Below are positions 30,298 to 40,078 of a DNA stretch of 64,000 nucleotides, in pieces. The DNA is from Ahaetulla prasina (taxonomy: Eukaryota > Chordata > Lepidosauria > Squamata > Colubridae). The stretch spans positions 84,894,757 through 84,958,756 of the forward strand of contig NC_080546.1 of the NCBI RefSeq assembly GCF_028640845.1, in the 5' to 3' direction. A model generated the notes under the pieces. The model was not told where the DNA came from and did no database searches. It saw only the letters and a list, made by a program, of their open reading frames with translations. A program made the position numbers and the translations under genes. Positions within the stretch are counted from its first letter, which is position 1. Each line of letters opens with the position of its first letter.

Positions 30298-30480
30298 TTG
30301 TTATTAGTTGAGAAGTCATGTCCGACCCATCGTGACCCCATGGACAACGTTCCTCCAGGCCTTTCTGTCCTCTACCATCCCCCGGAGACCATTTAAGCTC
30401 ACACCGATTACTTCAGTGATTCCATCCAGCCACCTCATTCTCTGCCATCTCCTTCTTTTGCCCTCAATCGTTCCCAGACT
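30298..30480 (-). mobile_element. Bov-B LINE, part 1 (3' end)
   Basis: GTTATTAGTTGAGAAGTC to GCCCTCAATCGTTCCCAG on the plus strand, the minus-strand Bov-B 3' end. It is interrupted by a CR1 at 30481. Confidence 0.88.
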
Positions 30481-31056
30481 AACATAACATAACATAACAA
30501 CAGAGTTGGAAGGGACCTTGGAGGCCTTCTAGTCCAACCCCCTGCCCAGGCAGGAACCCTACACCATCTCAGTCAGATGGTTATCCAACATTTTCTTAAA
30601 AATTTCCAGTGTTGGAGCATTCACAACTTCTGCAGGCAAGTCGTTCCACTTATTAATTGTTCTAACTGTCAGGAAATTTCTCCTTAGTTCTAAGTTGCTT
30701 CTTTCTTTGATCAGTTTCCACCCATTGCTTCTTGTTCTACCCTCAGGTGCTTTGGAGAATAGCCCGACTCCCTCTTCTTTGTGGCAACCCCTGAGATATT
30801 GGAACACAGCTATCATGTCTCCCCTAGTCCTTCTTTTTATTAAACTAGACATACCCAGTTCCTGCAACCGTTCTTCATATGTTTTAGCCTCCAGTCCTCT
30901 AATCATCTTTGTTGCTCTTCTCTGCACTCTTTCTAGAGTCTCAACATCTTTTTTACATTGTGGAGACCAAAACTAGATGCAATATTCCAAGTGTGGCCTT
31001 ACCAAGGCATTATAAAGTGGCACTAACACTTCACGTGATCTTGATTTTAATCAATG
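30481..31056 (-). mobile_element. CR1 LINE inserted in Bov-B
   Basis: An (AACAT)n-like tail at 30481-30500 then a clean CR1 3' end. Frame 30559-30927 (minus) is open for 122 codons with [19 protein letters not shown] and TINKWNDLPAEVVNAPT. Confidence 0.92.
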
Positions 31057-31059
31057 CTG

Positions 31060-31312
31060 GGCCACCTAATATTCAAATACTTTGGCCACCTAATGAGAAG
31101 GAAGGACTCACTGGAGAAGTGAGTCCTTCCTTCTCATCAGGTGGCCAAAGTATTTCAGTTTCATCTTCAGGATCTGGCCTTCTAAAGAGCAGTCAGGGTT
31201 GATCTCCTCTAGGATTGACCGGTTTGATTGCCTTGCAGTCCAAGGGACTCGCAGGAGTCTTCTCCAGCACCAGAGTTCAAAGGCCTCAATTCTTTGGGCG
31301 CTCAGCCTTTCT
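31060..31312 (-). mobile_element. Bov-B LINE, part 2, with foldback
   Basis: A 38-bp arm (31075-31112) in plus-strand orientation meets its complement (31118-31155), then normal minus-strand Bov-B ORF2 continues (WCWRRLLRVPWTARQSNRS, LEEINPDCSLEGQILKMK). Confidence 0.9.
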
Positions 31313-31672
31313 TTTCCCAAATTTTTTTTTATTTTCCATAATATTTCCAACAATTTAACCAGTGTACAATACATTCAATTATCCAACATTTATTCCTCCC
31401 CATAAATTGTACGCAATTGGGCCTGCCCAGTCGCCACTCCCTTCCTTAAACCTTTCTACCGTTCTCTACCTTCTTTTACTTTCTCCACCTTCTTCCACCT
31501 CACTTTCCTACTTCTTCTCCTCCTTCCCACTTCTCACTTCCACCCTTTCTGACCCTCTTCCCCTCCTTCTTCTCCCCCTACTACCTACCTACCTACCTAC
31601 CTACCTACCTACCTACTTTCTTCCTTCTCTCTTCTGTTCTCTCCCTACCATTTCCCTTCTGGTGTGGTTGCT
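31313..31672 (-). mobile_element. L1-like 3' end inserted in Bov-B, 17-bp TSD
   Basis: GGGCGCTCAGCCTTTCT at 31296-31312 and 31673-31689. The insert starts with a T-run (poly-A on the minus strand) and has a pyrimidine-rich 3' UTR-like body ending in (ACCT)n at 31585-31616. Confidence 0.78.
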
Positions 31673-31745
31673 GGGCGCTCAGCCTTTCTCATGGTCCAAC
31701 TTTCACAGCCATACATTGCAACTGGGAAAACCATAACCTTGACTA
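31673..31745 (-). mobile_element. Bov-B LINE, part 3
   Basis: Continues the Bov-B reading after the L1-like insert: CATGGTCCAACTTTCACAGC and AACTGGGAAAACCATAACC. Confidence 0.85.
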
Positions 31746-32215
31746 TAATATATATTCCTTCAAATTACCTGACCCAAATGGCAGGAACGAGACACTTCTG
31801 GCTACTTCATCCTTGGATTGAGGGCACCTTGTTTCATCAAACAATGAAATCACCCCAAGGTTCCTTCACAGCAGATCAAGGACTTTCATCAAAGAATGAA
31901 ACAGAAAGAAGTAATCAGAGGATATAAAGATTTTACAAGGATTGACTTAGCTAAATAGATGTATGCTTCAGCAAGTTGCAGCATTAATGGCTGACATTTT
32001 CTTGGCTAAGAGAGTAAACAGCACTGGGCTTCATTAATACCTGAAATGGAAGGCTGCCAGGATCCGCTAGCGCTAGAATCTAAACCAGGGAGATGGTGAT
32101 TTTGATGGTGAAGATAAAATCCATTTTCTTAATGCATGCAATAAAACAGTACGTACTGAAGTAAACAGGAATTTAGTTTGAACTTGACCTAAACTGACCA
32201 AAGTCATGCTGACAT
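31746..32215. other. Unassigned stretch
   Basis: No recognised element or gene. Confidence 0.4.
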
Positions 32216-32447
32216 ATAAGAGCTGTGGTGACACAGTGGTTGGAATGTAGTACTGTAGGCTCCTTCTGCTAACTGCCAGCTGCCAGCAGTTCGATTCTTA
32301 TCAGATCAAGTTTGATTTAGCCTTCCACGCTTCCCAGGTTGGCAAATGAGGACCCAGATTATTGAGGGCAAGATGCTGACTCTGTAAACCGCCTAGAGAG
32401 GCTGTAAAACACTGTGAAGCAGTATATAGGTCTAAATGCTATTGCTA
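32216..32447 (+). mobile_element. tRNA-derived SINE, full length
   Basis: Head GTGGTGACACAGTGGTTGG (box A-like) and CAGTTCGATTCTTATC (box B-like); body ATGAGGACCCAGATTATTG; tail CAGTATATAGGTCTAAATGC and (TATTGC)n. Confidence 0.85.
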
Positions 32448-32502
32448 ATCCTTCCTTCCTTCTTCCCTCCCTCCCTCCCTCCCTCCCTTCCTTCCTTCTT
32501 CC
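32448..32502. repeat. (CCTT)n/(CCCT)n microsatellite
   Basis: Tetranucleotide array between two SINEs. Confidence 0.92.
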
Positions 32503-32665
32503 ATAGTGGCACAGTGGTTAGAATGCAGTATTGCTGGCTGACTCTGTCCACTGCCAGGAGTTCGATTCTGACCAGTTCAAGGTTGACTCAGCCTTCCATC
32601 CTTCCGAGGTTGGTAAAATGAGGAGCCAGACTGTTGGGGGGCAATAGGCTGACTCTCTAAACCAC
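32503..32665 (+). mobile_element. tRNA-derived SINE, part 1 of 2
   Basis: GTGGCACAGTGGTTAGAATG, GAGTTCGATTCTGACC and GGCTGACTCTCTAAACCAC. It breaks at 32665 and resumes at 33269. Confidence 0.85.
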
Positions 32666-33268
32666 ATTGAGGGAGCGGGTCGGAGCTCCCATGTAACACC
32701 GATCCTGCGCAGACTGCACTGGCTACCTGTTGTCTTCCGGGTGTGCTTCAAGGTATTGGTTACCACCTTCAAAGCACTCCATGGCTTAGGACCGGGTTAC
32801 TTACGGGACCATCTACTGCCATCTTCTATCTCCCAGCGACCAGTGTGTTCCCATAGAGAGGGACTCCTTAGGGTGCCGTCAGCCAAACAATGTCGACTGG
32901 CGGCCCCCAGGAGGAGGGCCTTCTCTGTGGGGGCTCCTACCCTGTGGAACGAGCTTCCCCTTGGACTTCGACAATTGCCTGACCTTAGGACCTTTCGCCG
33001 CGAACTTAAAACCTATTTATTTCGTATGGCTGGACTGGCTTGATTTTAAAATTTTAATTTAATTTAATTGGGTTTTAAATTTCTGTAATTTTATGGGTGT
33101 AATTTGTATTTTAAATTTTTTCGACAAATTGAATAAGTTTTTTAAGGGTTGTTTCTAATATTGTATCTCTCTGTGTTTGTATTTTATTTGGTTGTTCACC
33201 GCCCTGAGTCCTTCGGGAGAAGGGCGGTATACAAATTAAAATATTATTATTATTATTATTATTATTAC
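32666..33268 (+). mobile_element. LINE-E (L2-like) inserted in SINE
   Basis: Frame 32741-33043 encodes about 100 residues of an ORF2 C-terminus: VTTFKALHGLGPGYLRDHL, EGLLRVPSAKQCRLAAPR and RAFSVGAPTLWNELPLGLRQ, closing RRELKTYLFRMAGLA. The 3' UTR has a hairpin with TCCTTCGGGA at 33199-33227 and an (ATT)n tail. The clade (L2/CR1 group) is inferred from the RT tail and 3' hairpin. 5'-truncated, but this C-terminus is intact. Confidence 0.85.
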
Positions 33269-33325
33269 TTAGAGATGGCTGTAAAGCATTGTGAAGTGAT
33301 ATATAAGTCTAAGTGCTAACTGCTA
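33269..33325 (+). mobile_element. tRNA-derived SINE, part 2 of 2
   Basis: ACTTAGAGATGGCTGTAAAG and ATATATAAGTCTAAGTGC complete the SINE cut at 32665. Confidence 0.82.
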
Positions 33326-33775
33326 TATCTTAACATTGCTATATGATTTTTGGGGGTACGATCTCACAAGGAAGATGTGTGAAATGTGAAAGGACATTAT
33401 TATTATACCTCTTATTATCATTATTATTACTACTGTTATATCCCGGAATGAAATGTTGTATCCAAAAGGGCTAGAGGCAAACACCATAAAATTAATACGA
33501 CAGGGGTAAATTTTGGTGTATTCTTGACCTGGGATTCCATCTTGTCAGGATCCGTCCTGCTTTTTTAAAATGCTGCCATTTTATTTCCCAACCCACTCCC
33601 ATCACTTTTATTTACATAATAAAATTAGTGTTTTTCCTTTTTTAAATAATGTTTATTCCTTTATCAAATGAAAAAAAAAATGTTGAATTGCAAACGTTAC
33701 ATGGAAAAAAAAAACACCATGTTTTTTGGGAGTAGATCTTTGTACAAACAAAGACACAATTTATCCCTGAAGGTT
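33326..33775. other. Unassigned stretch
   Basis: Short ATT repeats and A-runs only. Confidence 0.4.
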
Positions 33776-33893
33776 GTTAGGTTCTCCATCTCTGGAGGCT
33801 TTTAAGAAGTGACTGGCCATCTGTCTCTGGTTTGCCTACAGAATGAGGACAATTAGATGACATCCTCCTCCTTCTAATTCTACAACTCTAGGA
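33776..33893 (+). mobile_element. CR1 3' end, short and old
   Basis: CTGGAGGCTTTTAAGAAGTG, GGCCATCTGTCTC and CTTCTAATTCTACAACTCTA are the last CR1 segment with many changes. Confidence 0.7.
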
Positions 33894-34032
33894 CATATAC
33901 CGTAAATAAAAGCAACACACCCTGAGCTGGATTTGTTTGCTGGAAGGGTAACACTGTTATGTAAATACTGAAATTCTTAGGTATCCCTTCCACTTATGTC
34001 TTCCAAATAGGTTCTCAAAGTTACAGTAGATA
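33894..34032. other. Unassigned stretch
   Basis: No recognised element. Confidence 0.35.
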
Positions 34033-34611
34033 CCATATTTTTTGGAGTATAAGACACACCTTTTCCCCCCAAAAAAGAGAGTGAAAATCTGTGTGTGTCT
34101 TATACTCCGAATGTAGCCATGCCCAGCTTCTCAAACGAGGTTTCAGAGGCTGAAAAAAGCATCAGAAACGAAGCTTCAGAAAAAAAGCTCCCAAACAGAG
34201 CTTCAGAAAAGAAGCCCCCAAACAGAGCTTCAGAAAAGAAGCCTCCAAACAGAGCTTCAGAAAAAAAGCCCCCAAACAGAGCTTCAGAAAAGGAGCCCCC
34301 AAACAGAGCTTCAGAAAAATAGCCCCCAAACACAGCTTCAGAAAGGAAGCCCCCCAACAGAGCTTGAGGCTTTTTTTCTGAAGCTCTGTCGGGGGGGCTT
34401 TTTTTCTTAGGCTTTCAGAGGCAAAAAAAAAAAGCAAAAAAAAAAAAAAAAGCAAGGCACAGAGCTCACACCCAAGGAACCTGTTGCTAAAATTCACCTA
34501 TGGGAACAGCTGATTGGGAGTATTCTGGGAGGCCGATCCACCTGCCAATCAGCTTTTTTCTTATTTTCTTCCCCAAAAACTAAGGTGCGTCTTATACTCC
34601 GAAAAATACGG
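34033..34611. mobile_element. Tc1/mariner-like MITE with minisatellite
   Basis: TA on both sides (34031-34032, 34612-34613). Ends CCATATTTTTTGGAGTATAA and CTCCGAAAAATACGG are inverted repeats. The second internal block AGTCTTATACTCCGAATGTAGCC-like recurs in 20009-20510. No transposase. Confidence 0.82.
34171..34363. repeat. 27-bp minisatellite
   Basis: About seven copies of a unit beginning AGCTTCAGAAAAGAAGCCCC. The unit is nine codons long, so it stays open in several frames on both strands; the resulting ASEKKPPNR repeats are not evidence for a gene. A complementary half-unit (GGCTTTTTTTCTGAAGCTCT) follows. Confidence 0.93.
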
Positions 34612-34613
34612 TA

Positions 34614-35385
34614 TGTGGTCCATGTGGAAAACAGTAGCTATACAACTGTATAATAACCTGATATTGAATGTGTGGCTCTTAGGGTTGACGAAAATGAGCA
34701 GGCAAGGGGTATATATTTAATTTCAGCACGGTAAGGCACATCAAAGCGTAAATTGTTCTTACAGAGTCCATCAAGATGCTGCCTTTTGAGGCCCTCTGTC
34801 CCAATCAATTCACTAATCTCTCTTGCGGCTCCAGACTCATTTTTGTTCTCCTTTCGCCGTGACCTTGGTTCCATTTCTCCTTCCCCAGACCGGTGGTTCA
34901 GCGGCTCAGCTTTGGAAAAAAAACAAAACCTCAAAGCAAATTGTGTACGGTTCACTTGCCAGACAGACATGCCTTGGATCAATTTACAGCGCGAGAGACA
35001 AAGATTAAACTTTCTCAGAAAGAGTGGCTTGGGGGGGAAAAAAAGGGTACCTCGGAGAATAAATGTTGGCCTTTGGCAATAAAAATCTGGCACTATATAA
35101 AGTACCCATAAGTACCCTTGTCGGCGCTGATTATTGTTCTTTGATGTAGAACATGGCGACAATTACTGTTAAGTTACTGCAAATTTCAAAATACTTAACA
35201 ATGGTTCCAACTTTTACTTTTTCTTTTTTTTTTTGTCAGAGTTGTCTGAGGATAGTATGTCCTATTCATACGTGGTCTCGTTTCTCTTCACTTTATGCTA
35301 TTTTAGATACAGCTTATTTCCTAATTATGTAAATGCTGCAGTGCAAAATAAAATAAATAATAAAATCATCATCATCATCGTTATC
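34614..35385. other. Low-repeat stretch with an unassigned open frame
   Basis: No transposon recognised. The minus-strand frame 34638-35162 (174 codons) includes EISELIGTEGLKRQHLDG and NNLRFDVPYRAEIKYIPLA, which look protein-like. I cannot name a family, and no intron/exon structure is demonstrable. It may be unique or conserved DNA. Confidence 0.3.
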
Positions 35386-35483
35386 ATCATCACACAGTCC
35401 TAAACACTTGGGAAGTGTTCGACTAGTGATCTGTGATACGAAATCCAGCATAGTTATCTCGTTTGCTGTGTATTTCGTCTTGC
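35386..35483 (+). mobile_element. R4/Dong-like LINE 3' fragment, split
   Basis: CACAGTCCTAAACACTTGGG and GTTCGACTAGTGATCTGTG match 35945-36030. It is cut at TTTGCTGTGTA and resumes at 35726 with ACTGTCATTTTGTG. Confidence 0.6.
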
Positions 35484-35725
35484 TGGACTCGCTTAAATTT
35501 TAAATTATCAAATTGATTTTATGGGTTTAAAATTTTTTGTAAATTTTAGAGGGTAATATTTTATCTATAAGTAGCCATATCAAATAGGTTTTTTAAGGGT
35601 TGTTTTTAGTTTTGTATTGTTGTTTTCTTTCTGTATTTTATTCTTGGCTGTACACCGCCCTGAGTCCTTCGGGAGAAGGGCGGTCTATAAATAAAAATAT
35701 TCTATTCTATTCTATTCTATTCTAT
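35484..35725 (+). mobile_element. LINE-E 3' UTR with TTCTA tail, inserted in R4-like fragment
   Basis: TTTTTAAGGGTTGTTTTTAG, hairpin at 35655-35683, then (TTCTA)5 at 35699-35725. Confidence 0.82.
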
Positions 35726-35741
35726 ACTGTCATTTTGTGTA

Positions 35742-35834
<93 letters not shown>
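35726..35834. repeat. R4-like 3' terminus and (TAA)n array
   Basis: ACTGTCATTTTGTGTAAATA ends the LINE, followed by about 30 AAT units. Confidence 0.85.
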
Positions 35835-36049
35835 GACTAAAGACCTAGGCAAGCACTTAAAAGCAATTGGCGCTGACAAGTTCACCATTGGTCAGTTGCA
35901 GAAGGCCACCTTACTGGGATCTGCTCGCATAATTCGCCGATACATCACGCAGTCCTAAACGCTTGGGAAGTGTTCGACTAGTGATGTGTGATACGAAATC
36001 CAGCATAATTATCTTGTTTGCTGTATATACTGTCATTTTGTGTAAATAA

Positions 36050-36055
<6 letters not shown>
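35835..36055 (+). mobile_element. R4/Dong-like LINE 3' end within (TAA)n
   Basis: GCGCTGACAAGTTCACCATT, GGTCAGTTGCAGAAGGCCAC, ATAATTCGCCGATACATCAC and TGTCATTTTGTGTAAATAAA. TAA arrays on both sides fit the TAA-repeat target preference known for Dong elements. The family assignment is inference. Confidence 0.55.

Positions 36056-36108
<53 letters not shown>
36047..36108. repeat. (AAT)n array
   Basis: About 20 AAT units. Confidence 0.95.
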
Positions 36109-36109
<1 letters not shown>

Positions 36110-36340
36110 CCCAAACGCCATCACTCTGGTAAAAAAATAATTCCCTCAACACTGTCAAATTATTTACTAAATCTGCACTACTATTAAGCTTCTCATCGTT
36201 CCCATTATCTGTCTCTTTCCACTTATGACTATATGACTGTAACTTTGTTGCTTGTATCCTTACGATTTAAATTGATATTGATTGTTTCCTGATTGCTTAT
36301 TTGTAGCCTATGACTATCGTTAAGTATTGTACCTTAGGAT
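36109..36340 (+). mobile_element. LINE-B 3' UTR, long-UTR variant, part 1
   Basis: CCATCACTCTGGTAAAAAAA to GATTGCTTATTTGTAGCC and TTGTACCTTAGGATTCTT. Cut by LINE-E. Confidence 0.83.
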
Positions 36341-36816
36341 TCTTATTTATTTATTTATTTATTTATTAATTAGATTTCTAGACCGCCCTTCTCCCGAAGG
36401 ACTCAGGGCGGTGTACAGCCTTATTAAAACACATAGGTACACAATAAATTTAAAATACATTTAAAATGAAATATTTAACCGGCCAATTTAAAACTAAAAA
36501 CGGTCAGACGACCGATATAAAACCCTAAACTATAAAATCACCATTAAAAACCCATAACTTAAAAAACTAACCCAGTCCAGCGCAGATAAATAAGTACGTT
36601 TTGAGCTCGCGGCGAAAGGTTCGGAGGTCCGGAAGTTGACGAAGTCCTGGGGGGAGCTCGTTCCAGAGGGCGGGAGCCCCCACAGAGAAGGCCCTTCCCC
36701 TGGGTGTCGCCAGACGACACTGTCGCGCCGACGGCACCCTGAGGAGTCCCTCTCTGTGAGAGCGCACGGGTCGGTGAGAGGTATTCGGTAGCAGCAGGCG
36801 GTCCCGTAAGTAACCC
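36341..36816 (-). mobile_element. LINE-E inserted in LINE-B UTR
   Basis: Starts with (TTAT)n, hairpin at 36383-36411, then the minus-strand C-terminus HREGLLRVPSARQCRLAT and RAFSVGAPALWNELPPGLRQ. Reversed relative to 32666. Confidence 0.88.
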
Positions 36817-36915
36817 TTCTTGATGAAGGTATTTTTTCTTTTATGTACACTGAGAGCATATGTACCAAAGACAAATTCCTTGTGTGTCCATTCACACTTG
36901 GCCAATAAATAATTC
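36817..36915 (+). mobile_element. LINE-B 3' UTR, part 2
   Basis: TTCTTGATGAAGGTATTTTT to CACTTGGCCAATAAATAA, the rest of the UTR cut at 36340. There is no long TTCTA tail. Confidence 0.83.
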
Positions 36916-37334
36916 TGCAATGGTCATAAGAATGAAAAAAAAATGGACATAAGTTACTTTTTTCAGTGTTGTTGTAACTTTGAATGGTCACCAAGCATAC
37001 TGTTGTAAGTCAACAACACCCTGTGTAAATCCCAGGGTGCTATTTTAATACAAGTATTAATAAATTAATATTAATTTACTATTTCACTCTGCTCTTGGTT
37101 CACACAACATACTTTCGACACAGACATCCACAAATATGCCATATACCTATAAATCTACAGAGAACGACTGAAATTAGAAAACCTTAGTTTCCAGAAGCAG
37201 AACATATGGACTTTTGTCACAATAGCGTGGTTATAGTTGTTGTTCAATGTATTATTCCTTTGAGAGGAATTGACTGAAATTCAGGGTTGTCTTCCTTTCA
37301 GGTAAATATCGTACTTAGATTCCCACCCCCCAAG
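36916..37334. other. Unassigned stretch
   Basis: No recognised element. Confidence 0.4.
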
Positions 37335-37765
37335 TCAGAGGTGGGTTTCACATACTGTAGCAGGGGTGAAATGCTCCCAGTTTGGACCGGATCGCCCGAT
37401 CTGGTAGCTATGGCGACGGGTGGTTTGGAGAACCAGTAGCAAAAATCCCTGCCCCCCTTCCCCCCATGCCCAGCTAAGCCATGCAAGCATCAGAGGATTT
37501 TTTTGTTTTTTACTTTTAAAAGCATTATTTCTTCAACCTAAAAAAATGCTTTAAAAAAAAACAAAACCCTCTGATGATCAGGCAACTCAGCTGGGATCAT
37601 CAGAGGGGCCTTTTAAAAGCATTTTTACAAGCTCTTTGGTGAAGAGGTTGTAGAAAAAATGCTTTTAAAAGTAAAAAAAAAAAACTTGGCCACATCCACC
37701 CAGTCACATTACCCCCACCACCACCACCAAGCCACGCCCACAGAACTGGTAGTAACAAATTTAAC
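37335..37765. mobile_element. hAT-type elements, nested ends
   Basis: A lone end CAGAGGTGGGTTTCACATA at 37335-37353 is followed at 37361 by CAGGGGTGAAATGCTCCCAG, the start of the 9730/17592 family. TTTTAAAAGC foldback units follow, then CACGCCCACAGAACTGGTAG at 37733-37752. The final inverted repeat is missing after CAAATTTAACG. Confidence 0.75.
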
Positions 37766-38520
37766 GATCCTGCAAAGTATATTTTCTCACAAAGTTGACA
37801 TTGGAGAAATGTTCCAGGATCTGATTTTGCAAGGATTTGACTTATAAAAATTAAAATAGCTTTGTCAATCAAAAAGAAAGTACAATTTCTAACTAAAAAG
37901 TTATGTTCAATTCAACACTAGCATTTGAAGGACTGAATTATTGAGGGTGATATTCACTATTCATGTTCCAATCTTGGGCAATTTGGTAGAAAAAACAATA
38001 AAACATTTTTAAATAAAAAGCAGTTGTTTTCTAAAGGGAAATGACAATAAAATTTTACTGTGTCACAAATATTGCAACTCGGTCTTCCTGAAATGATATT
38101 TTCGAGTGTTCAATATTTCATACACATCCTTGTTTTTCTTTCTTTCTTTTTCATTTTTTTCCAGGCTCCTCATTTATGTTTGTGGAGCTAATAATAATTT
38201 AATGGAATTTCAGAGAAAAAATGACCTACTATACAGAGAAACAAAGATAAACTCTCTTTTTTTCCCCTCTCAAGACACAGCGAGATTTGAAGATGTTCTC
38301 ATTTCTCCTTCAAAAGTCAGTGACTCTTAAAAGAATTTACTAAGAGTTGTGCAGAAACCAACAAATCTGTTTATGCTCTGGGACATAGGTAATAGGTCAA
38401 GCTCGGCTACCTCACTATCTAATTCAGTACTAACCACCGGATATTTAGAAAAAGAAGCTCCATTGTTCCATTGTATAGCATGAAAAGAAACGTAAAGAAA
38501 TCCAAATGTGTTAATTTATA
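37766..38520. other. Unassigned stretch
   Basis: AT-rich with no recognised element; open frames have no domain. Confidence 0.4.
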
Positions 38521-38528
38521 ATTTAGAT

Positions 38529-38713
38529 CAGTGGTGGGTTGCTACCGGTTCACCCCGGATCAGGAGAACTGGTAGCGGCAGTGACAGAAGGCTCCACCCA
38601 CCCGCCCAGACGCTTCTGTGCATGCACATAAGTGTCGCGCGCACACATAAGTGCACACATGCCCACATGCCCACAAGTGAAGCGGTAGCGACGGGTTTTG
38701 AAACCCACCCCTG
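38529..38713. mobile_element. hAT-type MITE, perfect TSD
   Basis: 185 bp, ends CAGTGGTGGGTTGCTACC and TTTTGAAACCCACCCCTG; ATTTAGAT at 38521-38528 and 38714-38721. Confidence 0.94.
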
Positions 38714-38848
38714 ATTTAGATACGCAACAGTGTGAAATCACAACTACCAGTTCTTTAGCTGATGGGGGCTTTTGTACACATCAAATTCTTCTCAGGAATT
38801 GTGGTCAGGTATTGGGTATCGGCATACTACAATATGGATAGTATTATG

Positions 38849-39178
38849 TATTTAATGTACATAATTATATTATGTACATTATAAAGATTGATAATGTACA
38901 TAATGTAATTATGTACATCTTCTCCTCCCCTCCTCTTCCTCCTCTTCCTCCCCTTCCTCCTCCATTCTCCTTTTCCTTCTCCTCCCCTCGTCCTCTTAAT
39001 CCTCCCACTCCCTCTCCCCCTCCTCCTTCTCTTCCTCCCTCTCCTCCTCCATTCTCCTTTTCCTTCTCCTCCCCTCCTCCTCCTAATCCTCCCACTCCCT
39101 CTCCCTATCCCCCTCCTCCTTCTCTTTCTCCCTCTCCCTCCCTCTTCCTCCCCCTCCTCCTTCTCCTCCTTGTCCTTC
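38849..39178. repeat. AT dyad cluster then pyrimidine minisatellite
   Basis: 38849-38918 repeats ATGTACATAAT and its complement. 38919-39178 is almost pure pyrimidine on the plus strand, with a roughly 85-90 bp unit (CCATTCTCCTTTTCCTTCTC ... CCTCCCACTCCCTCTCC) present twice. Confidence 0.88.
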
Positions 39179-39707
39179 CCTTTGTGCTTTTGAATATCAT
39201 AGCTACATTGGATCAGATCAAGTATTTTTTCTTTTAAAAAAAATCTGGCCAACCCCTCCTTCATACACACACACCATTAGATACTAATTTATTCTTTCCA
39301 AAATAGGCTAAGATCAGTGTGCCCGTAAACACTAGGGCCACTATTATGATTAAGAATTATATTCAATCCAGAATATGACTGGCTATTCTAATGCTCAATA
39401 TTATCTAATAAATGATCTGGTTTGAATTAAAGGGAAGAATATTCAGTAGCTCCTTCTGTGCTCCTCTAGACATAGCACTTTAGTAGGAACATAACTAAAA
39501 GCAATATTAAAAGGACACAGAAGCAAGATTTTTCCCAACCAAATTGAGTTGATCGACAGATTAATATACATAGCATTAAAATACAAATGGTTTGCTTTCT
39601 AAAGGAAAAAAAAACATACATATTGCTTCCTGTTAATGAAGCAATTTAAACAAAATATTTTAAAACAGATAGTCACAGTATTGTTGTCTCCTATTGTCAT
39701 ATTTTAA
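39179..39707. other. Unassigned stretch
   Basis: No recognised element. Confidence 0.4.
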
Positions 39708-39717
39708 GTACATCTTA

Positions 39718-40068
39718 AAAGGTGAAGGTAAAGGTTCCCGTCGCACATATGTGCTAGTCGTTCCCGACTCTAGGGGGCAGTGCTCATCTCCATTTCAAAG
39801 CCAAAGAGCCAGCACTGTCTGAAGATGTCTCCGTGGTCATGTGGCCGGCATGACTCGATGCCAAAGACGCATAGAACACTGTAACCTTCCCATCAAAGGT
39901 GGTCCCTATTTTTCTACCTGCATTTTTTACATGCTTTCGAACTGCTAGGTTGGCAGAAGCTGGGACAAGTAATGGGAGCTCACCCACTAGGGACTCGACC
40001 CACTGAACTGCCGACCTTTCGATCGACAAGCTTAGTGTCTTAGCCATTGAGCCACCACGATGTCAAAT
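39718..40068 (-). mobile_element. Sauria SINE, full length
   Basis: Minus strand: head CGTGGTGGCTCAATGGCTAA, box B-like GGGTCGAGTCCC, body GCATGTAAAAAATGCAGG and GGTCATGTGGCC-type blocks complemented, tail GGGAACGACTAGCACATATG and CCTTTACCTT, the Bov-B-like 3' end of this family. GTACATCTTA flanks it at 39708-39717 and 40069-40078. Confidence 0.93.
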
Positions 40069-40078
40069 GTACATCTTA

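Noticed and set aside
34095..34357. Repeat protein with EKKPPNRAS units
   Set aside because: A 27-bp minisatellite inside a MITE; the unit is divisible by three so any frame stays open.
34171..34363. CRISPR array
   Set aside because: Direct tandem repeats without unique spacers, in a vertebrate-type genome.
38827..39270. Glu/Gly/Arg-rich frame and its Pro/Ser complement
   Set aside because: Pyrimidine minisatellite at 38919-39178.
39718..40068. Functional tRNA gene from box A/box B-like signals
   Set aside because: The signals belong to SINE heads here and at 1315, 6346, 32216, 40612, 56425, 59516 and 60531; bodies continue into SINE tails and no tRNA cloverleaf closes.
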